A DNA stretch of 64,000 nt from Streptomyces sp. ISL-43 (GCF_018614195.1 NZ_JAGGOT010000051.1:124001-188000), one strand, 5' to 3'; positions 46,157-55,371 are shown, counted from the first letter of the stretch. Translations and numbers: made by a program. The notes: generated by a model not told the origin, from the letters alone.

Positions 46157-46996
46157 ATGATCGACGTCGACGGGTATCTGGCCGTGCTGGGGGTGGCCCG
46201 GCCGGCGGCCCCGACCATCGAGGCGCTGTGGGCACTGCACCGGGCGCAGGTGGAGCGGGTCGCCTACGAGAACCTCGACATCCATCTGGGGCGGCCGACG
46301 GGCATCGGCGCCGCGGAATCCGTGGCCCGGATCACGCGCGGGCGCGGCGGCTACTGCTTTCACCTCAACGGGGCCTTCGGCGCGCTGCTGACGGCCCTCG
46401 GCTACGACGTCACCCTGCACCGGGCCGGGGTGCAGGGCACCCCCGAGGCCCCCGCGGGCGCGGCCGGCGACCATCTCGCGCTCACCGTGCGGCTCGACGG
46501 CGAGCGGTGGCTGGTCGACACCGGACTCGCCGGCGGAATGCACGAGCCGCTGCCGCTGCGCGAAGGAAGCTACACCCAGGGGCCGTTCACCTACGCGATG
46601 GCTCCGTCGGTGGCGGTGCCCGGCGGCTGGCGGTTCACCCATGACCCCCGCGGCGCGTTCACGGCGATGGACTTCGCGCCGGACCCCGTGGAGCTGTCCT
46701 CGTTCGCCTCGGAGCACAACCGGCTGTCCACCTCCCCCGAGTCCGGCTTCGTCCGGGTCCTCACCGCCCAGCTCCGCGGCGCCAAGGGCGTGGACGTGCT
46801 GCGCGGCTGTGTGCTGCGCCGGATCGACGCCGGGGGCACGGACGAGCGGACCATCGACTCGGCCGACGACTGGTACGACGTACTGGCCGGCGTGTTCCGG
46901 TTGGACCTGACCGACGTCGACGCCCCCACGCGGGCGGAGCTGTGGCACCGCGTCCACACGGCGCACCAGGAGTGGGAGGCCGAGGGGCGGCAGTGA
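46157..46996 (+). CDS. Arylamine N-acetyltransferase
   Basis: 279 residues. Acetyl-CoA-dependent acetylation of arylamines or hydrazines. Catalytic triad Cys67 (RGGYCFHLNG), His106 (GDHLAL) and Asp121 (LVDTGLAGG), in the standard spacing of the NAT family. GAGGGGGAG ribosome site before ATG 46157; an upstream ATG at 46145 is less likely. NAT-fold enzymes also include rifamycin amide synthase, but no polyketide genes are present, so ordinary NAT activity is expected. Confidence 0.92.
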   Translation: MIDVDGYLAVLGVARPAAPTIEALWALHRAQVERVAYENLDIHLGRPTGIGAAESVARITRGRGGYCFHLNGAFGALLTALGYDVTLHRAGVQGTPEAPAGAAGDHLALTVRLDGERWLVDTGLAGGMHEPLPLREGSYTQGPFTYAMAPSVAVPGGWRFTHDPRGAFTAMDFAPDPVELSSFASEHNRLSTSPESGFVRVLTAQLRGAKGVDVLRGCVLRRIDAGGTDERTIDSADDWYDVLAGVFRLDLTDVDAPTRAELWHRVHTAHQEWEAEGRQ

Positions 46997-47054
46997 GGGG
47001 TGCCGGGAGTCGAGCGCGACCAGCCGGTCCACACCCGCCCGCGCCCGGGAGACC

Positions 47055-48257
47055 CTAGCTCTGCGGGACGTCCTTGACGAACACGATGCCGTCGCTGTCC
47101 GCCAAGTGGGCCGGGTCGAGCGGGGCGTAGCCGAACCAGGGGGACACGCGGGGCGCGGGCCGGGGGTCGTCGAGGGCGGTGGCCAGCCGCCGGGCGTCGA
47201 TGACGTAGCGGTCCTCCGGGAGCGCGTACAGGAGTCCTTCGACGGTGTCCGGCGGCGGCGCGTCCACTCCCTGGTGCCGGATCGTGCCGAGGGCCGTGGC
47301 CACGAAGGCGTACTCCTCGCCGAGCTGGGCGCTCACCAGCGCACCGGCGCTCCACCACTCCAGTGGCATCCCGCCCATCCGCATCGTGCTCTTCTCCCGT
47401 TGGAGATGGGAGTTGTGGGCGTGGACGAGTGCCGGGCCCCGAGCGGCGACGGCGAGGAGGTTGTGGGCCATCATCTGGTCCCGCAGGCCCACCAGCCGGG
47501 TCATGCGGGCCGGTGAGGCGTCGGCCATCCAGTGGTGGTAGCGCAGCAGACCGGTCGCTGTGCGCCCGTACAGGCGTGCCCGGTCCCGGTCGTCGGGCGA
47601 GGTCTCCGTGATCAGGTGCGGCGTCTGCGCGTCCAGCAGCGCCACCAGATCGTCGGCGAGCAGCCGCAGCCGACCGGCCTCTGCCGACTGCCCCACGGAC
47701 TGGGCCGGGTCCATCATCGCGGCGGGACGGGTCCACCGGTCGTCGGTGCCGAGCAGGCGGTCGAGGGTTTCCGCGGTGCAGGGGAGCAGGCCCGCGTCCA
47801 CCCGGGCAGAGAGGCAGCCGTGGAGTGCGGTGAGGGCCTGCCGGGGGCTCGCGGCGCCGGTGATCTCCAACGGGCCGTCGAAACCGGCGAAGCGGAGTCG
47901 CTCGGACGCGGGCCGGCCGTCGTTGTAGGCGCGCATCCAGCGCACGAGTTCGCGGTTGGCCGCGGAGGTGCCCCAGCCGTGGCTGAATCCGTGCTCCATG
48001 ACCTCGTCGAGGGTGCCCGTACCCGAGGTGACGTAGTCGTCCACGACCAGGCCCGCCATGCAGTCGCTCTCGATCGCGATCGTCCGGTAGCCCTCCTGCT
48101 CGACGAGCTGCCGGAAGAGTTCGTTGCGCAGGTCGAGCAGCGTGTCCTCGCCGTGGGTGGGCTCGCCCAGGGCGAGCAGCCGCGGCCGGGCCGGGAGCAG
48201 TCCCATGACGGCGGCAGCCTCGACGGCATGGACGGAGTCCTTGATGTCAGTAGCCAT
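47055..48257 (-). CDS. Erythromycin esterase family protein
   Basis: 400 residues. Motifs of the Ere/succinoglycan-biosynthesis protein family: LALGEPTHGEDTLLDLRNEL with the catalytic-region His, IESDC, FDGPLE and HAHNSHLQR. Some members open macrolide lactones; many actinobacterial homologues have unknown substrates. Divergent from a double-MerR regulator with a palindrome between, so it may be drug-inducible. Confidence 0.85.
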   Translation of the reverse strand: MATDIKDSVHAVEAAAVMGLLPARPRLLALGEPTHGEDTLLDLRNELFRQLVEQEGYRTIAIESDCMAGLVVDDYVTSGTGTLDEVMEHGFSHGWGTSAANRELVRWMRAYNDGRPASERLRFAGFDGPLEITGAASPRQALTALHGCLSARVDAGLLPCTAETLDRLLGTDDRWTRPAAMMDPAQSVGQSAEAGRLRLLADDLVALLDAQTPHLITETSPDDRDRARLYGRTATGLLRYHHWMADASPARMTRLVGLRDQMMAHNLLAVAARGPALVHAHNSHLQREKSTMRMGGMPLEWWSAGALVSAQLGEEYAFVATALGTIRHQGVDAPPPDTVEGLLYALPEDRYVIDARRLATALDDPRPAPRVSPWFGYAPLDPAHLADSDGIVFVKDVPQS

Positions 48258-48260
48258 GCC

Positions 48261-48278
48261 TTCAACGCTATCGTTGAA
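48261..48278. promoter_or_regulatory. Palindrome TTCAACG-CTAT-CGTTGAA
   Basis: Perfect 7-bp arms and 4-base centre, 3 bases upstream of the esterase start and 38 bases before the MerR-type gene. A further GGTTGAA half follows at about 48284-48290. Likely operator for the divergent regulator. Confidence 0.6.
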
Positions 48279-48315
48279 CCTTCGGTTGAAACTTTTGCGC
48301 GATATCGGCGGGAAA

Positions 48316-49062
48316 ATGGGGAAGAACCTTCAAACCGGAGATCGGCTCAGGCCGATCGACCTCGCACGCGGCCACGGTCTGTCCACGCAGGCCATCAGGA
48401 ACTACGAGGAGGCCGGCATCCTTCCGGCCGCCGGGCGCACGTCGCACGGCTACCGCACCTACACGCCGCTCCACGCGCTGGCTCTGGGCGCGTTCCTCGC
48501 GCTGCTCCCCGGCCACGGCCACCAGAGGTCGACGTCGATCATGCGGGCGGTGAACGAGGGCGAGATCGATGAGGCCTTGCGCCTCATCGACGAGGGCCAC
48601 GCCCAGCTCCTCGACGACCGGCGGACGCTCCAGGCCGTGGAGAGCGCCCTCCGCGACCTGGAACCCGCCGCCGCGTCCGGGCCCGACGCGGAGTCCTCGC
48701 CCGGCGGCACGTTCATCGGACCGCTGGCAGGGCAGCTCGGGATCCGGTCCGCGACGCTGCGCAAGTGGGAGCGTGCCGGGCTGGTGAGGCCGCGCCGCGA
48801 TCCGCGGACCGGATACCGCGTCTTCGACGAGGCCGACGTACGGGACGCCCGGCTCGCCCACCAGCTCCGGCGGGGCGGCTACCTGCTGGAGCAGATCGCC
48901 CCCCTGATCGCCCAGGTGCGGGCGGCCGGCGGGCGGGAGCCGCTGGAGGCCGCCCTCGGCGACTGGCGTGGCCGGCTGTCCGCCCGCGGGCGCGCGATGC
49001 TGACCGGGGCCGCCGGGCTGGAGGCCTACCTCCGCGAACGCGGGTCCCGCGTCTCCCCTTGA
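48316..49062 (+). CDS. TioE-like regulator with two MerR HTH domains
   Basis: 248 residues. The first MerR domain (about 10-80: LRPIDLARGHGLSTQAIRNYEEAGIL) is followed by a short helix and a second MerR-type HTH (about 140-205: GQLGIRSATLRKWERAGLVRPRRD). This tandem arrangement matches the TioE family. GCGGG lies just before the ATG. Likely controls the divergent erythromycin-esterase-type gene, and possibly the patatin gene downstream, whose promoter has MerR-type geometry. Confidence 0.85.
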   Translation: MGKNLQTGDRLRPIDLARGHGLSTQAIRNYEEAGILPAAGRTSHGYRTYTPLHALALGAFLALLPGHGHQRSTSIMRAVNEGEIDEALRLIDEGHAQLLDDRRTLQAVESALRDLEPAAASGPDAESSPGGTFIGPLAGQLGIRSATLRKWERAGLVRPRRDPRTGYRVFDEADVRDARLAHQLRRGGYLLEQIAPLIAQVRAAGGREPLEAALGDWRGRLSARGRAMLTGAAGLEAYLRERGSRVSP

Positions 49063-49077
49063 GGCAGGAGCCGCCGC

Positions 49078-49108
49078 TTGACCTGAAGTCCGGTTGAGGT
49101 CCTACCGT
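49078..49108 (+). promoter_or_regulatory. MerR-type promoter with 19-bp spacer
   Basis: TTGACC (49078-49083), a 19-base spacer, then TACCGT (49103-49108). The spacer region contains the dyad ACCTGAAGTCCGGTTGAGGT (49081-49100), as in MerR/SoxR-activated promoters. Drives the patatin gene at 49148. Confidence 0.65.
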
Positions 49109-49147
49109 CGATCACGTTGATCACCACCTGACGACAGGGGACGATTC

Positions 49148-50041
49148 GTGAACCGCGATACCGGAGCCACATTCGACCGGGCACTCGTACTGGGCCCGGG
49201 AGGCCTGGTCGGCACGGCATGGATGACCGGGTTGGCCGCCGGACTGCGCCGCGGCGGGGTGGATCTCGGCGGAGCCGACCTGACCGTCGGAACGTCGGCA
49301 GGTGCGATAGTCGGCGCGCTGTTGGCCACCGGCCAGGACCTCGACCGGCTCGCCGCCCCGGCACACCAGCCGAGTCCGGCGGCCGCCCGGCACAAGGTGG
49401 ACGCCGCCGTGATGGGTGCCGTTTTCGCCGTACTGGGAGAAGCAGGGCTGGAACCCGGGGAGGCCCGGCGCCGAGTCGGCCGCATCGCCCTCGACCACGC
49501 CGACTCCGACCCCGATTCCGACTCCGATGGCGAGCAGGCGCTGCTCGCCGGGCGGGGAGCCCTGATCGGCTCGAACGCCTGGCCGCCGGAACGGCAGTTG
49601 CTGATCACCGCGGTGGACGCGGTCACGGGTGAGCCCGTGGTGTGGGACCGCACGAGCGGCGTTCCGCTGGTGCGCGCGGTGGCTGCGAGCAGCACCTTCC
49701 CCGGAGCGGAGCCGCCTGTCACCATCCAGGGGCGGCGGTACATGGACGGCGCTCTGCGCTCGGGGGCGAACGCGGATCTCGCGGCCGGGGCCCGCAGGCT
49801 GGTCGTCATCGAGCCGCTGGCGCACCTGTTTCCGCGCGAGGCGCTCGAGCAGCAACTGGCCGCCGTCGGGGCGCAGACCGTCGTGACCGTCGGCCCCGAC
49901 CCGGATGCGGTGCGGGCCTTCGGCTCCGACCTGTACGACCGGGCGAACTGGGAGCCGGCGTACCGGGCGGGTCTTGACCAGGCGACCGCCACCGCCGAAC
50001 GGCTCCGTACCGTGTGGAAGACGGCGTCCGGCACGGCCTGA
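49148..50041 (+). CDS. Patatin-like phospholipase
   Basis: 297 residues. Ser/Asp dyad acyl hydrolase: glycine-rich oxyanion loop LGPGGLVGTAW (15-25), nucleophile Ser50 in GTSAG, and catalytic Asp in YMDGALRSG. An acidic DSDPDSDSDGE loop lies mid-protein. GTG start with GGGGA upstream. Preceded by a promoter of MerR architecture, so induced expression is likely. Confidence 0.88.
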   Translation: MNRDTGATFDRALVLGPGGLVGTAWMTGLAAGLRRGGVDLGGADLTVGTSAGAIVGALLATGQDLDRLAAPAHQPSPAAARHKVDAAVMGAVFAVLGEAGLEPGEARRRVGRIALDHADSDPDSDSDGEQALLAGRGALIGSNAWPPERQLLITAVDAVTGEPVVWDRTSGVPLVRAVAASSTFPGAEPPVTIQGRRYMDGALRSGANADLAAGARRLVVIEPLAHLFPREALEQQLAAVGAQTVVTVGPDPDAVRAFGSDLYDRANWEPAYRAGLDQATATAERLRTVWKTASGTA

Positions 50042-50107
50042 CCGCCGGCCGAGCAGCGCTCGCGATCAGGTGCGGACGGGGAGATCCGCCCCTGGTCGTC
50101 GGTGCGC

Positions 50108-50809
50108 TCAAGCAGCGTGTTCGGCCAGGGCCGCGTCGACCGCCGCCTCGGCGTGCAGGCGGGCGGTGGGGAAGACCGGTACGGGGCTGTCCTCGGGGCC
50201 GATCAGGAGCTCGATCTCGGTGCACCCCAGGATGACGCCCTCAGCGCCCTCGGCGACGAGGTCTTCGACGACCCGCCGGTAAGCCGCACGCGACTGGTCG
50301 CGGACGACGCCGAGGCAGAGCTCTTCGTAGATCACCCGGTGCACGAGTGCCCGTCCGTCGGGATCCGGGACCCGGACGTCGAGCCCGCCCGCCGCGAGGC
50401 GGCCCCGGTAGAAGTCCTGCTCCATGGTGAAAGCGGTGCCCAGCAGCCCCACCCGGCGCAGTCCCGCGGCGCGGACGGCGGCTGCCGTGGCGTCAGCGAG
50501 GTGGAGCAGCGGCACCGAGGTCGCCGCCTCGACGTGGTCCGCGACCTTGTGCATGGTGTTGGTGCAGATGAGCAGTAGATCCGCTCCGGCCGCCTCCAGC
50601 GACCGGGCGGCGCCGGCCAGGACCTGGCCGGCCTCCTCCCAGCGGCCCTGGACCTGCAACTGCTCGATCTCCGCGAAGTCCACGGAGTAGAGCACGCAGC
50701 GAGCGGAGTGGAGCCCGCCGAGCCGCTCGCGCGTCCGCTCGTTGAGGATCCGGTAGTACTCGGCCGTCGACTCCCAGCTCATTCCGCCGATCAGCCCGAT
50801 GGTCTTCAT
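50108..50809 (-). CDS. Aspartate/glutamate racemase family protein
   Basis: 233 residues. Cofactor-independent amino-acid racemase fold with the two catalytic cysteines: Cys82 in LICTNTMHK and Cys196 in ILGCTEIELL. Start MKTIGLIGGMSWEST is the family-typical N-terminus; a 4-codon longer frame is rejected. Aspartate racemase is the best guess. Confidence 0.9.
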   Translation of the reverse strand: MKTIGLIGGMSWESTAEYYRILNERTRERLGGLHSARCVLYSVDFAEIEQLQVQGRWEEAGQVLAGAARSLEAAGADLLLICTNTMHKVADHVEAATSVPLLHLADATAAAVRAAGLRRVGLLGTAFTMEQDFYRGRLAAGGLDVRVPDPDGRALVHRVIYEELCLGVVRDQSRAAYRRVVEDLVAEGAEGVILGCTEIELLIGPEDSPVPVFPTARLHAEAAVDAALAEHAA

Positions 50810-51045
50810 GCTCGTGTCCACACTCCTGATCCACGTACGTCACTGCCGACATCAACATAAGGGCAGACGTGGAATTGCCGCAAATGTATAAGTAATGCTT
50901 TGATGTCCTGCCTTGGAGACCGGCCATCACCGCTTGCCCGGTCGGCGCGGCCCGACGCGGACCACTTGCTCAGCGCCGCGGAGGAAACGGCGGGCAGCGA
51001 AGCGCAGTTCACCCACTCCAGGCGTGCGGGGCTACGAGGCCACCG

Positions 51046-52116
51046 TCAGCCGGGTGACGGTGCCCCGCCGGCGGGCGGGGTCGGCTGTTGGCCGAGTTCG
51101 CCGAGGACCTGGTCGAAGGGCCGGCGGAGGGCCACGGCGAGGGGCCGGGAGTCCGTGCGAGCGTAGGCGGCCAGGTTGTTCCGGGCGGCGGTCACGGCGG
51201 GGCGGGGGTCCTCTCCGGACAGGGTGTCCTCGATGGCCCGCGCGGTGAGCGAGGCCAGTTCGGGGAGCCGGCGACGGGCCCTGGCGAGGTCGGGAGCGAG
51301 GTCCTCCCGGCCGGAGAGTGCGGCGACTTCCCTTGCCAGGGTGGTCAGATGGGCGCTGAGCCTGTCGGCGGTGGCGATGTTCCGGGCCTGGAGCCGTACG
51401 GTGTCGCGCTGATGGCGGAGTAGGGGGTTGAACCGCATGGCGCGTTCGGCCTCGCGGGCGCGGGCGGCACTCGTGTGGACCGCTTCGGCGTGGGAGTTGA
51501 CCCGGTCGAGGTTGTCGAGGGCGGCGGACGGTCCGGCGTCCAAGGCCACTACGGTGCCGGTGAGGGCACGGGTCAGGCGCGCACCGCAGTCGTCGGCGAT
51601 GCCTGTCAGGGCCCGGTGGGGGTCGGGCGGCCACAGCAGCGGGGCGAGCAGGATGGTCACCGCCGCCCCCTCCGCGGTCTCCCAGACGCGGTCCAGTGCG
51701 TAGGCGTCGGGCGAGGTGTTGGCGAAGACCAGCAGTGATGACGCCGCCACCTGGATGTTCAGCCCACCACCGGCCCGCACGATCATTCCGACGCCCAGCC
51801 CCAGGGCCACCACCAGCGCCAGCGTGGCGGTCGAGGGGCGCAGGACGTTCAGGACGGCGATCCCGATCAGCACGCCCGCCACCACGCCCATGGCCCGCTG
51901 GAGCGATGTGCCCAGGGCCGTCATCGGATCGCCGCGCAGGGCCACCAGCGGGACGATCGCCGCGAACACCGGTGGCTGGTCGGCTCCCAGCCACAGCGCG
52001 ACCTGCCAGGCGACGGCGGCGGTGACCACGATGCGGGCCGCTGCCGGGCCTTCGGTTCGCGCGAGTTCCCGAGCCCGGCGGGCTCGTTGTGCCCGGGAGT
52101 CAGCGAGATCGGTCAT
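51046..52116 (-). CDS. FUSC-family membrane protein
   Basis: 356 residues. About six N-terminal membrane helices (about 25-165: IVVTAAVAWQVALWLG, AAIVPLVALRGDP, GVVAGVLIGIAVLNVLRP) followed by a long helical cytoplasmic domain. Matches the FUSC/aromatic-acid exporter-like family. The ATG at 52116 is chosen because upstream sequence is Arg-rich and atypical. The 311-base gap to 52427 holds only the ECF41 promoter. Confidence 0.82.
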   Translation of the reverse strand: MTDLADSRAQRARRARELARTEGPAAARIVVTAAVAWQVALWLGADQPPVFAAIVPLVALRGDPMTALGTSLQRAMGVVAGVLIGIAVLNVLRPSTATLALVVALGLGVGMIVRAGGGLNIQVAASSLLVFANTSPDAYALDRVWETAEGAAVTILLAPLLWPPDPHRALTGIADDCGARLTRALTGTVVALDAGPSAALDNLDRVNSHAEAVHTSAARAREAERAMRFNPLLRHQRDTVRLQARNIATADRLSAHLTTLAREVAALSGREDLAPDLARARRRLPELASLTARAIEDTLSGEDPRPAVTAARNNLAAYARTDSRPLAVALRRPFDQVLGELGQQPTPPAGGAPSPG

Positions 52117-52360
52117 CCGAGCCCTTCGGTGTCGCGTCCGTGCTCGCCCGTCGGACGCCGGCCGAGCCCGTGCCCGCCGGACCCATCGGATCCGGCGGAC
52201 GGTCCCGGTGGATCCGCGAGGAGCCCCGAGTGCCCTGACACGGCCGTGACCGACCAGCACAGCGTGCAGCGCCCGAGCGATCCAGCGCGTCCATTACGCC
52301 GAATGCGGCATGTCACACCGGCCGGCGTGTCCGACGGGAGACGCAGGTCACATCCGTCCG

Positions 52361-52387
52361 TGTCACAGGGGGCCGGGCTGCCTCGTC
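52361..52387 (+). promoter_or_regulatory. ECF41-type promoter TGTCACA-N16-CGTC
   Basis: TGTCACA at 52361-52367, exactly 16 bases, then CGTC at 52384-52387, matching the published ECF41 consensus. It lies 40 bases upstream of the AhpD-like gene, whose neighbour encodes an ECF41 sigma factor. Confidence 0.85.
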
Positions 52388-52427
52388 TCAGGGGGTGTAG
52401 CCATTGACGACCACGAAGGAGCACACC

Positions 52428-52901
52428 ATGGACGCGCGACTGAACTACTTCGCCAGCCCGACCATCGGCAAGGCCTTCAAGCACCTCATGGCGGCGGGCA
52501 AGGCGATCAAGGAATCGACCCTGCCGGCCGCGACACAAGAGCTGGTGGCGCTGCGCGTGAGCCAGATCAACGGCTGCGCCATGTGCATCGACATGCACAC
52601 CAAGGAGGCCGCCGCGGCCGGCGAGAGCCCGGTACGCCTGCACTTGGTGGCGGCGTGGCGCGAGGCCACGGTCTTCACCGAGGCCGAGCGCGCAGCGCTG
52701 GAGTTCGCGCAGGAGGCGACCCGCGTAGCGGACGCGGCCGGCGGGGTCGGTGACGAGGTGTGGGCGCGGGCCGGCAAGCACTACGACGAGGAGCAGCTCA
52801 CCGCCCTGGCGGTCCTGGTCTCCTTCATGAACATGGCGAACCGGTTGAACGTCATCGCCCGGCAGCCGGCCGGCAACTACGAGGCCGGGCAGCTGCACTG
52901 A
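52428..52901 (+). CDS. Carboxymuconolactone decarboxylase/AhpD-like protein
   Basis: 157 residues. AhpD-type core with Cys50-x-x-Cys53 and His57 (GCAMCIDMHTKEA), the thiol redox centre of alkylhydroperoxidase-like proteins. GGAGCACACC gives the ribosome site for ATG 52428, preferred over the ATG 24 bases upstream. ECF41 sigma genes are characteristically adjacent to genes of this family. Predicted target of the sigma factor encoded downstream, with a thiol/peroxide role. Confidence 0.92.
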   Translation: MDARLNYFASPTIGKAFKHLMAAGKAIKESTLPAATQELVALRVSQINGCAMCIDMHTKEAAAAGESPVRLHLVAAWREATVFTEAERAALEFAQEATRVADAAGGVGDEVWARAGKHYDEEQLTALAVLVSFMNMANRLNVIARQPAGNYEAGQLH

Positions 52902-53056
52902 ACGGCACCGACAACGGCCGGGGGGCCCGGCTGCGGGCCCTGGGCCGCCGGCTCGGGAGCGTTACTCTGGCCCCCCGACGGTCCAGATGATCATCAGATT
53001 GCGCCTGTGCTGACGAGTACGGCCAGGCGGGACGGCATCAGTGGGAGGGATTCGGC

Positions 53057-53980
53057 GTGAGCAAGGTCGAGGAGTTCGAGGAACTGCGGCCGCTGCTGTT
53101 CTCGATCGCCTATCGGATTCTGGGCAGTGTGGGCGAGGCCGAGGACGCGGTGCAGGAGACATGGCTGCGCTTCGACGGCTCGGCGACCCGGCCCACGTCG
53201 GCCAAGGCCTTCCTGTCGGCCACGGTGACGCGGATCTCGATCGACGTACTGCGTTCCGCGCGGGTGCGGCGCGAGGAGTACGTCGGGCAGTGGTTGCCCG
53301 AGCCGCTGCTGAGCGATCCCTATCAGGATCCTGCGCGGTCGGTGGAGCTGGCCGACTCGGTGTCGATGGCGGCGCTGCTGCTGCTGGAGCGGCTCAGCCC
53401 GCTGGAGCGGTCGGTGTTCGTGCTGCGGGAGGTGTTCGCCTTCGGGTTCGACGACGTCGCCGCGGCGGTGGGGCGTTCGGAGGCGGCGTGCCGGCAGCTG
53501 CTGGTGCGGGCGCGCCGGCACATGGAGGCCGGACGGCCGCGGTTCGAGGCGGACCGTCAGGAGCGTCAGGAACTGGCGACCCGGTTCTTCGACGCGCTGA
53601 AGGACGGCGACGTGGGCGGGCTGCAGGATCTGCTGGCCGCCGATGTGCAGTTCGTCGGGGACAGCGGCGGCAAGGCCCCGCAGCTGGCCAAGGCCGTCAT
53701 GGGCGCGAAGAACGTGGCCCGGGTGCTGGGCGCGGTCTTCCCCTGGCTCATCCGGATCGACGTGTCGTTCGAGCCGCACGAGGTCAACGGCCAGCCCGGC
53801 GCGATCTTCCGCGACCGGGACGGCAAGGTGCTCCACACCCTGGTCCTCGACGTGCTCGACGGGCAGATCCAGACCATCCGCGCAGTGCTCAACCCCGACA
53901 AGCTCGGCCACATCGGGCCGGTCGGCGACGCCTGGGCCGTCAAGCACGAGCTGCAGCGGGCGCGTCGGCAGTCGAACTGA
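53057..53980 (+). CDS. sigJ: ECF41 sigma factor (SigJ type)
   Basis: 307 residues. Sigma-70 region 2 (about 8-75: LRPLLFSIAYRILGSVGEAEDAVQETWLRF), region 4 (about 110-165: LSPLERSVFVLREVFAFGFDDVAAAVGRS) and a C-terminal SnoaL-like domain (about 175-300). That extension contains DGQIQTIRAVLNPDKL, the motif through which the extension regulates ECF41 activity without an anti-sigma factor. GTG start with GGGAGGG upstream. A matching promoter precedes the AhpD-like gene. Confidence 0.92.
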   Translation: MSKVEEFEELRPLLFSIAYRILGSVGEAEDAVQETWLRFDGSATRPTSAKAFLSATVTRISIDVLRSARVRREEYVGQWLPEPLLSDPYQDPARSVELADSVSMAALLLLERLSPLERSVFVLREVFAFGFDDVAAAVGRSEAACRQLLVRARRHMEAGRPRFEADRQERQELATRFFDALKDGDVGGLQDLLAADVQFVGDSGGKAPQLAKAVMGAKNVARVLGAVFPWLIRIDVSFEPHEVNGQPGAIFRDRDGKVLHTLVLDVLDGQIQTIRAVLNPDKLGHIGPVGDAWAVKHELQRARRQSN

Positions 53981-53995
53981 CCACGGCGCGGAGCG

Positions 53996-54325
53996 TCAGT
54001 CGACGATGAACAGCCGGGCACCGTCCCGGGTGCTGGAGCGGTGCGACCGAGTGTCGTCGCCCACCTGGTAGCTGCTGCCGGCCGTGAGCGTGACGCTCTC
54101 GCCGCCGGCCAGTTCGGTGGTGAGCGTTCCTTCGAGGACCAGGAGGATATGACCCCGGTCGCACCAGTGGTCGGCGAGGTAGCCAGGGGTGTAGTCGACC
54201 ATCCGCACGCGCAGGGACCCGAACTCGCGGGTGCGCCACGTGGCGGTGCCCGTCTCGCCCGGGTGCTCGGTGGCCTCGACCTGAGACCAGTCGGTGGTCC
54301 CGAAAGGTATGTTGATCATGTCCAT
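53996..54325 (-). CDS. DHCW-motif cupin-fold protein
   Basis: 109 residues, single cupin barrel. LADHWCDRGHILLVLEGTL is the family motif (Asp-His-x-Cys region), followed by a second cupin half (GSSYQVGDDTRSHRS). Possible metal-binding dioxygenase or isomerase; function unknown. Convergent with sigJ, 15 bases apart. Confidence 0.85.
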   Translation of the reverse strand: MDMINIPFGTTDWSQVEATEHPGETGTATWRTREFGSLRVRMVDYTPGYLADHWCDRGHILLVLEGTLTTELAGGESVTLTAGSSYQVGDDTRSHRSSTRDGARLFIVD

Positions 54326-54414
54326 TCACGGAGCCTACCGCCCGGCCCCGTCCGGTGGTGGGGCGCCCCGGGCCGGGGCCATGGTTCTCCGGACCCCCGC
54401 GTACCCTCGTCCCC

Positions 54415-55371
54415 GTGCCAGCCTCGCGCCCTCATCACGTCGCCGTCCTCGTCCTCGAAGGGGCGAAGCCCCTCGACGTCGGCATCCCCGCGCAGGTGTT
54501 CACGACCCGCGCGAGCATGCCGTACGAGGTACGGGTGTGCGGCGCCGGGCCCGGGCTCGTGACCGGGGGTGACGGTCTGTCGTACTCCGTCGCCCACGGC
54601 CTCGAAGCGCTCGCCTGGGCCGACACCGTCTTCGTCCCCGGATACCGCCACCCGGACCGCGAGGACCCGCCGCGGGCCGTCGTCGACGCACTCGTCGCCG
54701 CCCACGACCGGGGTGCGCGGCTCGCGGCCATCTCCACGGGGGCCTTCGCGCTCGCCGCCACCGGCCTGCTCGACGGCAAGCGCGCCACGACGCACTGGCA
54801 CTACGCGCGGGCGCTCGCCGCGAAGTGGCCGCAGGTCCGTGTCGACGAGAACGTCCTGTTCGTCGACGAGGGCAGCGTGCTGACGTCGGCCGGCGCCGCC
54901 TCGGGCATCGACCTGTGCCTGCACATCCTGCGCACCGACGTCGGGGTGGCCGCGTCGAACCACACGGCCCGGCGGCTGGTCGCGGCCCCGTACCGCAGCG
55001 GCGGCCAAGCGCAGTACGTGCCGCGCAGCGTGCCCGAGCCGCTCGGCGAGCGGTTCGCCGCCACCCGCGAGTGGGCGCTGCACCGGCTCGGCGAGCCCCT
55101 CACCCTGGAGGTGCTCGCCCGGCACGCGGCGGTATCGCCGCGCACGTTCTCGCGGCGCTTCGCCGAGGACACCGGGTACACGCCGATGCAGTGGGTGATG
55201 CGGGCCCGCATCGACGTGGCCCGCGAACTGCTGGAGCGTTCCGAGCGGAGCGTCGAGCAGATCGCCGCGGACGTCGGCCTCGGTACCGGCGCGAACCTGC
55301 GGCTGCACTTCCAGCACATCCTGCGCACCACGCCGAGCGAGTACCGGCGCACTTTCGCCCAGGGCGAGTGA
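54415..55371 (+). CDS. GlxA-family AraC-type regulator
   Basis: 318 residues. N-terminal DJ-1/PfpI-like domain (about 5-180; here the nucleophile Cys of active members is replaced, AISTGAFAL) and a C-terminal double AraC HTH (about 215-315: LEVLARHAAVSPRTFSRRF, IAADVGLGTGANLRLHF). The GTG start lies about 9 bases after TACCCT, so it may be leaderless. Ligand unknown. Confidence 0.88.
   Translation: MPASRPHHVAVLVLEGAKPLDVGIPAQVFTTRASMPYEVRVCGAGPGLVTGGDGLSYSVAHGLEALAWADTVFVPGYRHPDREDPPRAVVDALVAAHDRGARLAAISTGAFALAATGLLDGKRATTHWHYARALAAKWPQVRVDENVLFVDEGSVLTSAGAASGIDLCLHILRTDVGVAASNHTARRLVAAPYRSGGQAQYVPRSVPEPLGERFAATREWALHRLGEPLTLEVLARHAAVSPRTFSRRFAEDTGYTPMQWVMRARIDVARELLERSERSVEQIAADVGLGTGANLRLHFQHILRTTPSEYRRTFAQGE

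Noticed and set aside
46157..46996. Arylamine N-acetyltransferase as a rifamycin amide synthase (RifF-like) linked to rgt and helR
   Set aside because: The triad fits ordinary NATs, no polyketide genes are present and no RAE precedes it.
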